Shown piece by piece: positions 33,266 through 41,149 of a DNA stretch of 64,000 nt; positions within the stretch are counted from its first letter, which is position 1; each line of letters opens with the position of its first letter. The notes beneath the pieces were generated by a model that searched no databases, was not told the DNA's origin, and saw only the letters and a program-made list of their open reading frames with translations. The position numbers and the translations under genes are program-made. Source of the stretch: Sphingopyxis sp. H073 (GTDB lineage Bacteria; Pseudomonadota; Alphaproteobacteria; Sphingomonadales; Sphingomonadaceae); assembly GCF_001468395.1 (NCBI RefSeq), contig NZ_LNSG01000009.1, positions 124,001 to 188,000 of the forward strand, read 5' to 3'.

Positions 33266-34338
33266 AACCAGTTTCCGCGCCGGATATCCTTGGTGCCGAC
33301 GGGCATGGAATAATAATCTCCATCCTCGCCGACGATGACCGGCCCATCGAACTTGTCTTTCGCATCGCCCAGAAATGCCGCGTCGAGATAGCGCAGAGGG
33401 TAGGGCGGCACGATATGGCTCAGCACCAGCATCTTCACCCCTGCAGTCTTCGCGCTGGCCGCCGCCTGTGCCGGGGTCGCGTGATAGTCGATGATATCAT
33501 GCATGATCTGCGCGGTCTGCGGACGCCCTGCGGCCTTCAGCCTGGCGGCCAGCGCCTTGACCATTTCGGGTTGAAGCGCCTCGTGAACGAGCAGGTCGGC
33601 GCCCTTGGCCACGGTTTCGACCATCTTCGACGGACCGGTGTCGCCGCTGATCACGACGCTCCGTCCTTTGTAGTCGAAACGATATCCAACCGCGGGCTGG
33701 ACCGGGCGATGATCGACCGGAAAGGCGGTCACCTTCAGTCCGTCGGCTTCATAAACCACCTCCGGGCCGACCGGGGCGGCAAAAGGCATCGCGATCGCCC
33801 CGGCGGCTGCCGGCGGTGCGATCGCGGCGCCGTGATGCGCCGTGCGATATCCATTGTCAGCGGCGTAGGCGGTACCAAAACCGGCGATCACCGCCTCGAC
33901 TCCGTTCGGGCCATAGACGGGAAGTGGCGCCGTGTTGCCGCTCGCCGTCCAGCGGAGCAGCATCATCGGACCGAGCCCGTCGATATGGTCCGAATGAAAA
34001 TGCGTCAGGAAAAGGACGCGAATTTTGGCGTTGGGAAGCCCCATCAGCGCGATGTTGCGCGCACCGCCTTCGCCCGCATCGACCACGAACATGGCCTTGC
34101 CGGCAATCACCACGGTGCAGGCGCCTGCACGGTCGCGATTAGGTAGCGGCGATCCGGTTCCGCAAAGACCGACGTGGAGCCCGTCGGGCAGGCTCGCCAG
34201 ATTGTCACGGCCCGCACCGCGCTCGACCGCACGATCGAACATCCAGATCCCGATCTGGCGCTGGAATAGCAGGGCGGCCCCGCCCACCAGGGCAATCAAC
34301 ACAAGCAACGCCGTCAGCGCGCGCAATCCCCTCTTCAT
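33262..34338 (-). CDS. MBL-fold metallo-hydrolase, membrane-anchored or exported
   Basis: A 358-residue metallo-beta-lactamase-fold protein. An N-terminal hydrophobic helix (about residues 6-26) is a signal anchor. The catalytic motif is THFHSDHIDGL; further ligands are His in AFPVDHRPVQ, Asp in VVISGDTGPS and His in LVLSHIVPP. The overall layout is of the RNase Z/arylsulfatase-like branch. The substrate is unknown. Its TAG stop and that of the convergent PAS gene share the palindrome CTAG at 33262-33265, so the two genes overlap by four bases. Confidence 0.87.
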   Translation of the reverse strand: MKRGLRALTALLVLIALVGGAALLFQRQIGIWMFDRAVERGAGRDNLASLPDGLHVGLCGTGSPLPNRDRAGACTVVIAGKAMFVVDAGEGGARNIALMGLPNAKIRVLFLTHFHSDHIDGLGPMMLLRWTASGNTAPLPVYGPNGVEAVIAGFGTAYAADNGYRTAHHGAAIAPPAAAGAIAMPFAAPVGPEVVYEADGLKVTAFPVDHRPVQPAVGYRFDYKGRSVVISGDTGPSKMVETVAKGADLLVHEALQPEMVKALAARLKAAGRPQTAQIMHDIIDYHATPAQAAASAKTAGVKMLVLSHIVPPYPLRYLDAAFLGDAKDKFDGPVIVGEDGDYYSMPVGTKDIRRGNWF

Positions 34339-34435
34339 CGTCCCCTCCCGCTCATGATTTTCCTAAAGAGCGCCGCTGGACAAGCGGCGCCGCGCGGCGC
34401 AGTCTGCCCGAAAGGGTTGCGGCTCGCAACTTACC

Positions 34436-34464
34436 TTTACGTAAACGTGAGCGCCTTCTATAAG
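34436..34464 (+). promoter_or_regulatory. Promoter with overlapping palindromic operator, acyl-CoA dehydrogenase gene
   Basis: The perfect palindrome TTTACGTAAA (34436-34445) extends as ACGTAAACGT. A -35-like TTTACG (34436-34441) lies 17 bases before TATAAG (34459-34464). The site resembles operators reported for LiuR (MerR family) regulators of branched-chain and fatty acyl-CoA catabolism. Gene context fits, but identity of the regulator is inference. Confidence 0.45.
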
Positions 34465-34491
34465 GGCGCCAGTGCCCTTGGGAGAATCATA

Positions 34492-35685
34492 ATGGACATG
34501 GAATTCAGCCCGGAAGATCTCGCCTTCCAGAGGGAAGTGCGCGAGTTCATCGCCGAAAATTATCCCGCCGACCTGCGCGCAAAGCAGGATGAAGGCGAAG
34601 AGATGGCGAAGGAGGATTTCCTCGCCTGGCACAAGATCCTTTACAAGAAGGGCTGGGTCGCCCCGGCATGGCCGGTTGAATATGGCGGCACGGGCTGGAC
34701 CCCGACGCAGCGTTTCATCTGGTCGGAGGAAACCGCGCGTGCCGATTGCATCCGTCTGCTGCCCTTCGGCCTCGCGATGGTCGGGCCGGTGATCTACACC
34801 TTCGGCACCCCCGAACAGAAAGCCTATTTCCTGCCGCGGATTCTGTCGGGCGAGGACTGGTGGTGTCAAGGCTATTCGGAACCTGGCTCGGGCTCCGACC
34901 TTGCCAGCCTTCGCACGACCGCTGTGCGCGACGGCGATCACTATATCGTCAACGGGCAAAAGACCTGGACGACGCTTGCGCAGCACGCCGACTGGGGCTT
35001 CTTCCTCGTCCGCACCGACAAGGATGCAAAGCAGCAGGAAGGCATCAGCTTCCTGCTGATCGACATGAAATCGCCTGGCATCACCGTGCGGCCGATCATC
35101 ACGCTCGGCGGCGAGCATGAAGTGAACGAAGTCTGGCTCGAGGACGTCCGCGTCCCCGTCGAGCAGCGCGTCTATGAGGAAAACAAGGGCTGGACCTGCG
35201 CCAAGTTCCTGCTCGCGCACGAACGCACGGGCATCGCGGGCGTCGCGGCGTCGAAGCGCGGGGTCGAGAAGGTGAAGGCGATCGCGCGCACCGAACTCGA
35301 CGGCGACAAGCCGTTGCTTGCCAACCCCTTCTTCAAACGCAAGATCGCGGAACTCGAGGTCGACCTGACCGCGCTCGAATTCACCGAGCTTCGCAGCCTC
35401 GCCGGTGCGAATGCGGGCAAGGGACCGGGGCCCGAATCGAGCCTGCTCAAGATCAAGGGATCGGAGATCCAGCAGCGTCTGACCGAGCTGACGCTGGAGG
35501 CAGTCGGCCATTATGGGGCGCCCTATTTCCGCGGTTTCGGCGAGGGCGACAACGAGCATCCGATCGGGCCCGATTATGCCCATCGCGCCGCCCCGACCTA
35601 TTTCAACACGCGCAAGACGACGATCTATGGCGGGTCGAACGAGATTCAGCGCAACATCATCGCGAAGATGGTGCTCGGGCTCTAA
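34492..35685 (+). CDS. Acyl-CoA dehydrogenase
   Basis: A 397-residue FAD-dependent acyl-CoA dehydrogenase. The N-terminal helical domain (FSPEDLAFQREVREFIAENY) is followed by the FAD/substrate region WWCQGYSEPGSGSDLASLRTTA, the beta domain with WTTLAQHADWGFFLVRTD, and the C-terminal GGSNEIQRNIIAKMVLGL. It is of the FadE17/FadE28-like branch, often paired as heteromers in sterol or terpenoid side-chain oxidation; the second subunit-like gene follows. The ATG at 34492 has GGGAGAA upstream. A LiuR-like site precedes the gene. Confidence 0.9.
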   Translation: MDMEFSPEDLAFQREVREFIAENYPADLRAKQDEGEEMAKEDFLAWHKILYKKGWVAPAWPVEYGGTGWTPTQRFIWSEETARADCIRLLPFGLAMVGPVIYTFGTPEQKAYFLPRILSGEDWWCQGYSEPGSGSDLASLRTTAVRDGDHYIVNGQKTWTTLAQHADWGFFLVRTDKDAKQQEGISFLLIDMKSPGITVRPIITLGGEHEVNEVWLEDVRVPVEQRVYEENKGWTCAKFLLAHERTGIAGVAASKRGVEKVKAIARTELDGDKPLLANPFFKRKIAELEVDLTALEFTELRSLAGANAGKGPGPESSLLKIKGSEIQQRLTELTLEAVGHYGAPYFRGFGEGDNEHPIGPDYAHRAAPTYFNTRKTTIYGGSNEIQRNIIAKMVLGL

Positions 35686-35697
35686 ACGCATAATTGA

Positions 35698-35775
35698 CGT
35701 CATCCCGGCGAGGGCCGGGATCTCGACCTCTCTGCATAAAGCGACGGAGAGATCCCGGCTTTCGCCGGGATGACG
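35698..35775. repeat. Palindromic intergenic repeat (REP-like)
   Basis: Two hairpin arms, CGTCATCCCGGCG...GGGATCTC (35698-35724) and its near complement GAGATCCCGG...GGGATGACG (35749-35775), flank a 24-base spacer. Each arm is itself a hairpin (CCCGGC/GCCGGG). The arm sequence is of a kind I recall as dispersed between genes of many Sphingomonadales and other Alphaproteobacteria. It lies between the two acyl-CoA dehydrogenase genes. Confidence 0.75.
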
Positions 35776-35796
35776 ATGAAATTGAGGACTGGGATA

Positions 35797-36936
35797 ATGG
35801 ATTTCACTTACACCGAGACGCAGGACATGATCCGTGACACGCTGTCGCGCTTTCTGGCCGACACCTATGATTTCGAAACGCGCCAGAAGTTCATCAACAG
35901 CGACGCGGGCCGCGACCCGGCGATCTGGACCGCGCTGGCGCAGGAACTTGGTATGCTGGGCGCTGCCTTTGCCGAAGAGCATGGCGGGCTTGGCGGCGGC
36001 GCGCTTGAAAATGCGATCGTCATGGAAGAGCTCGGCAAGGTGCTGGGCATCGAGCCCTATCTGCCCACCGTCGTTATCGCAGGTGGCGCGTTGAAGGCCG
36101 TCGGCGGAGCGCAGGCCGACAAGTTCATCCCCGAGATCATCGCCGGTAACGTCATCGTCGCCTTCGCCTATGCCGAGCCGCAAGGTCGCTACGACCTCGC
36201 CAACCTTCGCACGACCGCGAAGAAAGATGGCGCCGGATATGTATTGAGCGGGCACAAGAGCGTCGTCTATGCGGCGCCCTGGGCAACGCATCTGCTCGTC
36301 ACCGCGCGCACGGGCGGCGGCCAGCGCGACCGCGACGGCGTGTCGCTGTTCCTGATCGACGCGAACCTGCCCGGCATCGTCCGCCGCGATTATCCGACCG
36401 TCGACGGCAGCCGCGCGTCGGAAATCTATTTCGAGAATGTCGCGATCCCCGCAGACGCGCTGCTCGGCGGCGAAGGTACGGCGCTGCCGCTGATCGAACA
36501 GATCGTCGACGAAGCGACGGTCGCGGTCTGCGCCGAAGCCACCGGGGTGATGCAGAAGCTGCACGAAGGTACGCTCGAATATACGCAGCAGCGCAAGCAA
36601 TTCGGCGTGCCGATCGCGAAGTTCCAGGTACTCCAGCACCGCATGGTCGACATGTTCATGGAGGTCGAGCAGGCGCGCTCGATGACAATCATGGGCACGC
36701 TCAAGCTCGACCTGCCTGCGGCCGAACGCAAGGCCGCGGTATCGGCCGCCAAGTCGAAGGTCAGCCGCGGCGCGAAGTTCGTCGGCCAGAATGCGGTTCA
36801 GACGCATGGTGGCATCGGCATCACACAGGAACTCGCCATCGGCCATTATTTCAAGCGCGCGACGATGATCGAGGGGCAGTTCGGCAGCGCCGACTATCAC
36901 CTCGATCGCTACGAACAGCTCACCTTGGCCGATTGA
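35797..36936 (+). CDS. Acyl-CoA dehydrogenase
   Basis: A 379-residue acyl-CoA dehydrogenase more divergent than its neighbour. The N-terminal domain (FTYTETQDMIRDTLSRFLADTYDFETRQ) and the central region (AEPQGRYDLANLRTTAKKDG) lack the Gly/Ser-rich GSGSD found in the upstream paralogue. The C-terminal catalytic half contains RKQFGVPIAKFQVLQHRMVDM and QTHGGIGITQELAIGHYFKR. Pairs like this (one canonical, one FadE29-like) commonly form alpha2beta2 complexes, which is inference here. The ATG at 35797 is chosen because the upstream ATG falls in the repeat element. Confidence 0.88.
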   Translation: MDFTYTETQDMIRDTLSRFLADTYDFETRQKFINSDAGRDPAIWTALAQELGMLGAAFAEEHGGLGGGALENAIVMEELGKVLGIEPYLPTVVIAGGALKAVGGAQADKFIPEIIAGNVIVAFAYAEPQGRYDLANLRTTAKKDGAGYVLSGHKSVVYAAPWATHLLVTARTGGGQRDRDGVSLFLIDANLPGIVRRDYPTVDGSRASEIYFENVAIPADALLGGEGTALPLIEQIVDEATVAVCAEATGVMQKLHEGTLEYTQQRKQFGVPIAKFQVLQHRMVDMFMEVEQARSMTIMGTLKLDLPAAERKAAVSAAKSKVSRGAKFVGQNAVQTHGGIGITQELAIGHYFKRATMIEGQFGSADYHLDRYEQLTLAD

Positions 36937-36958
36937 CCGGATGTGCGGGCCGTCGGCG

Positions 36959-39451
36959 TCAGTAGCTGACGTCGACGGCGATCCGCAGCGTGCGGGGGCG
37001 TAGCGGGGTCAGGAACCCCTCATTGCCCTCGACGAAGGGCGTGCCGAGCGAAAAGCGGTTGCCGCGCGAATCGAACAGATTTGTGAGCGTCAGCGACAGG
37101 CCGCGGCGGTCGTTTCCTACGCGCATCGCAAGTCCCGTGTCGACATAGTCGCCCTGGCTCTCGCCAAGCACGGGACCGATACCCAGCCGCGACGGGCCGA
37201 TGTAGCTCGCCCAGCCATTCACGCGGAAATCCTGATCGCCGAGCAGGGTGGCGTAGTTGACCGATCCGCGCACGGCGTGGCTCGCGACATTGGGGATGCG
37301 CCCAAGGCGGGCGGGGGTGGCAGCGAATACCGGCAGGATTTGCGGCGAGAGATCGTCGACCCGGCTGTGGTTATAGACGGCGCTGAGATCGAACGTCAGC
37401 GCCGCGCTCGGCCGGACCGCGACGGCGCCCGACACGCTGGTGATGCGCCCATCGCCGATATTGGCGGTCGTCGGGAAGCCGTTGCTGTCGATGAAATCGG
37501 CCTGGATATTTCTCCAGCGGCTATGCGAGACTGAAATGCTCGCGTCGAGGAGGCTCTTGCCCTTGTCGCCGAAGCGCATTCCGGCCTCCCAGGTGCGAAC
37601 CTGGTCGTTGAGGAAGCGCCGAACGAAATTGCCGTCGACGGCAAGGCCGCCGGGACGGAAGCCTTCCTGATAGCGGGCATAGAGCCGCACATTGTCGAGC
37701 GGCGTCGCCAGGATCGAGAAGGAGGGCAGGAGGTCGGTCTCGGTCCGCGATGCGGTCGTCGCCCGTCCCGCCTGCGCCAGCGCGAAGGATACGCCCTCGG
37801 CCTCGCCGTCCAGCTTTGCGTGCGACAGACGAAGCCCGCCCGAGGCAATGAGGTCGGGCAAGACCTCGACGGTCGCTTCGGCATAGCCAGTGAATTCGGT
37901 GACGCGGTTGGTGACGCCGGGCAAGATGGCGATGAGCGATCCATAGGTGTAGTCGCGATTTTGCCGCGCGCGATTGTCGACGAAACTGGCGCCGATTACC
38001 CAGCCGAGCCCGTCATGATAGGGGCGCGACAGGCGGTTTTCGCTGGCAAACATGCGCGTGGCGTTATGCTGGTCGAGTACACGCGGAACGTCGCCCAGCG
38101 GCATGATCTGGATCGGCGCGAACAGCCGCACCACATCGACCGACCCGACAATGACACCCGAATCGTTGCCGCCGTCCTGTCGCGCTTCGGGCACGCTGGC
38201 ATCGAAGCGCTCGAAGAGCCGGTGGTCGATATAGGCGTTGGACGACTGGAAATGCAGGCCGTCCCAATCCTTCATCACGACAATCGTGCCCAACCCGTAG
38301 CGCGCGGTCGCATTCTGCTCGACCATCGAACGGCGCGTGAGCGGAGGTCCATCCTTGTCGGCATATTGAGCGTCGTCGGAGGTGATCGCCTGATAGACAC
38401 CGCCGATATCGATCGTCCAGTCGTCACCGGCATCAAGGCGAAAGGTGCCGCGCCCTCCGCGGACATGAACGCGGTTGACGTCATCCTGTCCGCGCAAGGG
38501 GTTGTCGATATAGCCGCCGTCGGAGATCATGTAGCCGACAAGGCGAAAGGCGTGTCCGTCACCGACCGGGACATTGGCGATCCCCGCAATGTCCCCGCCC
38601 GGTTCGCCGTGCTGGGTCACCGAGAAACCGGCAATCGCCTGCACCGAACTTTCGCGGGGATCGGGTGCCTTGGGAATGGTGCGGATGATGCCGCCGAGCG
38701 AGCCCGCGCCGTAAAGCGTTCCCTGTGGCCCCTCGAGCACCTCGACGCTGTCGATGTCGTAGAGGCGCAGATCCGGGTCGGGCGCATTGTAGCTGAGGCG
38801 GATATCGCCGAGATATTGCCCCACCGTCGCCTGCGTCGGCCCGGTAAAGCTCGAATCGGCGATACCGCGGATGAAAAGCTTGTTGCGGCCCGATCCGAGA
38901 TGGGTCGAGGACACCGTCGCGATGCGCGACAGGATCGATTCGGTACCGCGCTCGCCGCCGAACGCCAAATCGTCGCCATCCAGCCGGGTGGCGACGCCTG
39001 CGAAGTGCGAATAGGGAAGGTCGGTCTTGGTTGCGGTGACGATGATCTGTTCATCGGCCGAAGCGACATAGTCGTGCGATGGCTCGCGCGCCCTGGGTTG
39101 CGGGGCAGCACGGACCGGCGGCGGGCTTTGCCGGACCAGCCTTTGCGGCTCGCGGCGCCGCTCGATCCGCCAGCTCGTCGCGCTGACCTTGACCGCGCGC
39201 GCGCCGGTGCCCGCCAGCATCCGCCGCAGCGCGTCGTCGATATCCATGCGGCCGCGAACGGGCTTGACCTCGACCTGCCACAGCCGTGCATCGGCGACGC
39301 TGATACTGACGCCGCCCTGCCGGCTGAGCATCGGCAGCGCTGTCGTCAGCGCGCCGCCCGACACGTTGAAGACGCGGTCCTCCGCTGCCATCGCCTGCGC
39401 GGGCAGGCTGCACAGCGCGAGCGCCAGCAGGCTGGAGGTCCCCCGCGTCAT
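36959..39451 (-). CDS. TonB-dependent receptor with STN signalling domain
   Basis: An 830-residue outer-membrane receptor. Signal peptide 1-22; STN (secretin/TonB N-terminal) domain at about 27-98, which marks transducers that signal to FecR; a Pro/Arg-rich linker; TonB box EQIIVTA (134-140); plug domain with RGIADSSFTGPTQATVG and the conserved EVLEGPQGTLYGAGSLGG; then a 22-strand barrel ending in LRIAVDVSY with an aromatic last residue. The plug signature is that of siderophore or polyphenol-type receptors, but the ligand is unknown. It starts one base after the fecR stop, forming a fecI-fecR-receptor operon. Confidence 0.92.
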   Translation of the reverse strand: MTRGTSSLLALALCSLPAQAMAAEDRVFNVSGGALTTALPMLSRQGGVSISVADARLWQVEVKPVRGRMDIDDALRRMLAGTGARAVKVSATSWRIERRREPQRLVRQSPPPVRAAPQPRAREPSHDYVASADEQIIVTATKTDLPYSHFAGVATRLDGDDLAFGGERGTESILSRIATVSSTHLGSGRNKLFIRGIADSSFTGPTQATVGQYLGDIRLSYNAPDPDLRLYDIDSVEVLEGPQGTLYGAGSLGGIIRTIPKAPDPRESSVQAIAGFSVTQHGEPGGDIAGIANVPVGDGHAFRLVGYMISDGGYIDNPLRGQDDVNRVHVRGGRGTFRLDAGDDWTIDIGGVYQAITSDDAQYADKDGPPLTRRSMVEQNATARYGLGTIVVMKDWDGLHFQSSNAYIDHRLFERFDASVPEARQDGGNDSGVIVGSVDVVRLFAPIQIMPLGDVPRVLDQHNATRMFASENRLSRPYHDGLGWVIGASFVDNRARQNRDYTYGSLIAILPGVTNRVTEFTGYAEATVEVLPDLIASGGLRLSHAKLDGEAEGVSFALAQAGRATTASRTETDLLPSFSILATPLDNVRLYARYQEGFRPGGLAVDGNFVRRFLNDQVRTWEAGMRFGDKGKSLLDASISVSHSRWRNIQADFIDSNGFPTTANIGDGRITSVSGAVAVRPSAALTFDLSAVYNHSRVDDLSPQILPVFAATPARLGRIPNVASHAVRGSVNYATLLGDQDFRVNGWASYIGPSRLGIGPVLGESQGDYVDTGLAMRVGNDRRGLSLTLTNLFDSRGNRFSLGTPFVEGNEGFLTPLRPRTLRIAVDVSY

Positions 39452-39452
39452 C

Positions 39453-40388
39453 CTACCGCGTCAACACCCAGCCATCGCCGCGCCGTTCGGCGGTCGTCCC
39501 CGAAAGCGCGGCAAGATCGGCGACGGTCCGGGCGCGATCCTTGTCGATCACCAGCGCACCGCTGAACGAGCGATCGGCCGCCCCGGCGCTGATCGTTACC
39601 TCGATCCCCGCCGTTCGCCGCAGGTCGTCGGCGACGGTCGCGAGCGAGGCGGCGTTGTAAACCAGCAGCCCCGACCGCCACGCGCCGACGTTGGCGATAT
39701 CGACATCGCGAACCTTTGGCGGCGTGGCGTCACCATCGTTCGCCTCGATCGCCTGACCGGCGGTTACCCGCACCTTGTCGCCCTGCGGATTATAAAGGAC
39801 GATGCCTTCGGAAACCGCCACCGCGATCTGCCGGTCGCGGCGCACCACATTGAAGGCCGTACCCAGGTCGACGATCCGCGACGGCCCCGCTTCGACCACG
39901 AACGGGTCCTTTTCGCGGTGAACGATATGGAACATCGCCTCGCCGGCTTCCAGCCGCGCAAAGCGGGGCCGATCCTTATCAAGCTCGACGATCGATCCGC
40001 CATTGATCTCGATCTTCGACCCGTCGGCGAGTTCGATGGTGCGATGCTCGCCGGCGGCGGTCTCGATCCGGTCCGGATTTCCGAACAGGCCGAGGTTGGG
40101 CAGGCTGACCATCGCCACGAGCGCCGCCACAACTGCTCCGCCGAACCACAGGCGCCGCGACGGGCGGACCTGCTCGCGCGGCCGGATCACGACCGACGGC
40201 GTGCTTTCGGGCGGCAGCGCGTCCAGATCCTGATCGAGGCAGGCAAGCGCGTCATAAATGTCCGCATGGGCGGGGTCTTCGGCCAGCCAGTCGGCAAAAT
40301 CGTCCCAGTCGCCGAAAGCCGGATCGCGCTGACGGATGATCCAGTCGATGGCCTGCGCTTCGGCCGCGCTGTTCGCAGCGTCATGCAT
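39453..40388 (-). CDS. fecR: FecR-family anti-sigma/sigma regulator
   Basis: A 311-residue inner-membrane regulator. The cytoplasmic N-terminal anti-sigma segment has the DUF4880 pattern (AIDWIIRQRDPAFGDWDDFADWLAEDPAHADIYDAL). A membrane helix is at about residues 80-98. The periplasmic FecR domain includes GEHRTIELADGSKIEINGGS and EAGEAMFHIVHREKDPFVVEAG. The C-terminal part (SLATVADDLRRTAGIEV...GALVIDKDRA) resembles the domain that meets the STN domain of the receptor. It overlaps fecI by eight bases. It should relay receptor occupancy to the sigma factor. Confidence 0.92.
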   Translation of the reverse strand: MHDAANSAAEAQAIDWIIRQRDPAFGDWDDFADWLAEDPAHADIYDALACLDQDLDALPPESTPSVVIRPREQVRPSRRLWFGGAVVAALVAMVSLPNLGLFGNPDRIETAAGEHRTIELADGSKIEINGGSIVELDKDRPRFARLEAGEAMFHIVHREKDPFVVEAGPSRIVDLGTAFNVVRRDRQIAVAVSEGIVLYNPQGDKVRVTAGQAIEANDGDATPPKVRDVDIANVGAWRSGLLVYNAASLATVADDLRRTAGIEVTISAGAADRSFSGALVIDKDRARTVADLAALSGTTAERRGDGWVLTR

Positions 40389-40899
40389 CGAACTGCCTCC
40401 TCAGCTTGGCGATAGCGGCATAAACCTTGCGCAGGTCGGCCTCGACGGTGCTCAGGCTGACGCCGACCTCGACCGCGATATCGCGCTGGGCGATGCCGTC
40501 GACCCGGAACCGACGAAAAATGCGCGCGGAGCGGTCGCCGGTCGCCGTGATCGCCTGTTCGACGAGTGCGAGTTGCTCGCGCGAAATGAGCGCAGTTTCC
40601 GCCGACGGCTTTTGTGCCGACGAAGCCTCGGTCCACGCGGCATCGCGCAGCGAACTCTGGCGCGCCGAACGATAGCGGTCGAGCATCAGATTGTTCGCGG
40701 CGCGCATTACATAGGGCAGCGGATCGGCGATCGGACCCATGCGCCGTTCGGTCAGGCGCATCCAAAGATCCTGAAAGATATCTTCGGCCAAGTCGCCCGC
40801 GCCGCGCACCTCGAGAAAACGCAGAATGCGATCGCGGTTGGCGAGCAACACGCCCTCGATGCCCTGTGCGGCCTCGTTTCGATCACTCGCCTCGGTCAT
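40381..40899 (-). CDS. fecI: ECF sigma factor, FecI-like
   Basis: A 172-residue ECF sigma factor. Region 2 contains LAEDIFQDLWMRLTER and YVMRAANNLMLDRYRSAR; region 4 contains ISREQLALVEQAITATGDRSARIFRRFRVDGIAQRDIAVEVGVSLSTVEADLRKVYAAI with the helix-turn-helix. These fit the iron/TonB-receptor FecI group. The start is uncertain: ATG at 40899 gives the usual length, ATG at 40926 adds nine residues, and the frame stays open to 41466 through non-similar sequence. It begins the fecI-fecR-receptor operon. Confidence 0.9.
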   Translation of the reverse strand: MTEASDRNEAAQGIEGVLLANRDRILRFLEVRGAGDLAEDIFQDLWMRLTERRMGPIADPLPYVMRAANNLMLDRYRSARQSSLRDAAWTEASSAQKPSAETALISREQLALVEQAITATGDRSARIFRRFRVDGIAQRDIAVEVGVSLSTVEADLRKVYAAIAKLRRQFDA

Positions 40900-41092
40900 G
40901 GGAAAATTGTTGCTACGGAATGCCATCTGCTGTCGACACACACCCCGACGGCGCCCGTCATACGGCCCCCTGATGGCGCCGTCATATAGCGCCATGCGCG
41001 CGCCGTGCAACCGCATTGGCATGGCGATACCGGCATCAGGACGGGCGGTTGCTGCTAACTGCATCTGCTCCTTCATTTCTTTCGAGCCTTGG

Positions 41093-41129
41093 CAAGGGGG
41101 AAGCGGGGTAGGGAGGTGCTTCCCCCTTG
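41093..41129 (-). terminator. Long perfect hairpin after the autotransporter gene
   Basis: CAAGGGGGAAGC (41093-41104) is the exact complement of GCTTCCCCCTTG (41118-41129), with a 13-base loop. It begins 20 bases after the autotransporter stop codon on the minus strand. No T tract follows, so it may stop transcription only partly or stabilise the 3' end. Confidence 0.5.
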
Positions 41130-41149
41130 CTGCGGACCAGCCGAGGGGG

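Noticed and set aside
34363..36900. 845-residue minus-strand open frame across both acyl-CoA dehydrogenase genes
   Set aside because: It mirrors codon positions of two certain genes and crosses the repeat element; the protein is low-complexity and without domains.
41093..41129. Small RNA gene formed by the 12-bp hairpin
   Set aside because: There is no promoter-like sequence or T tract that would define a separate transcript; a 3' end structure is the simpler reading.
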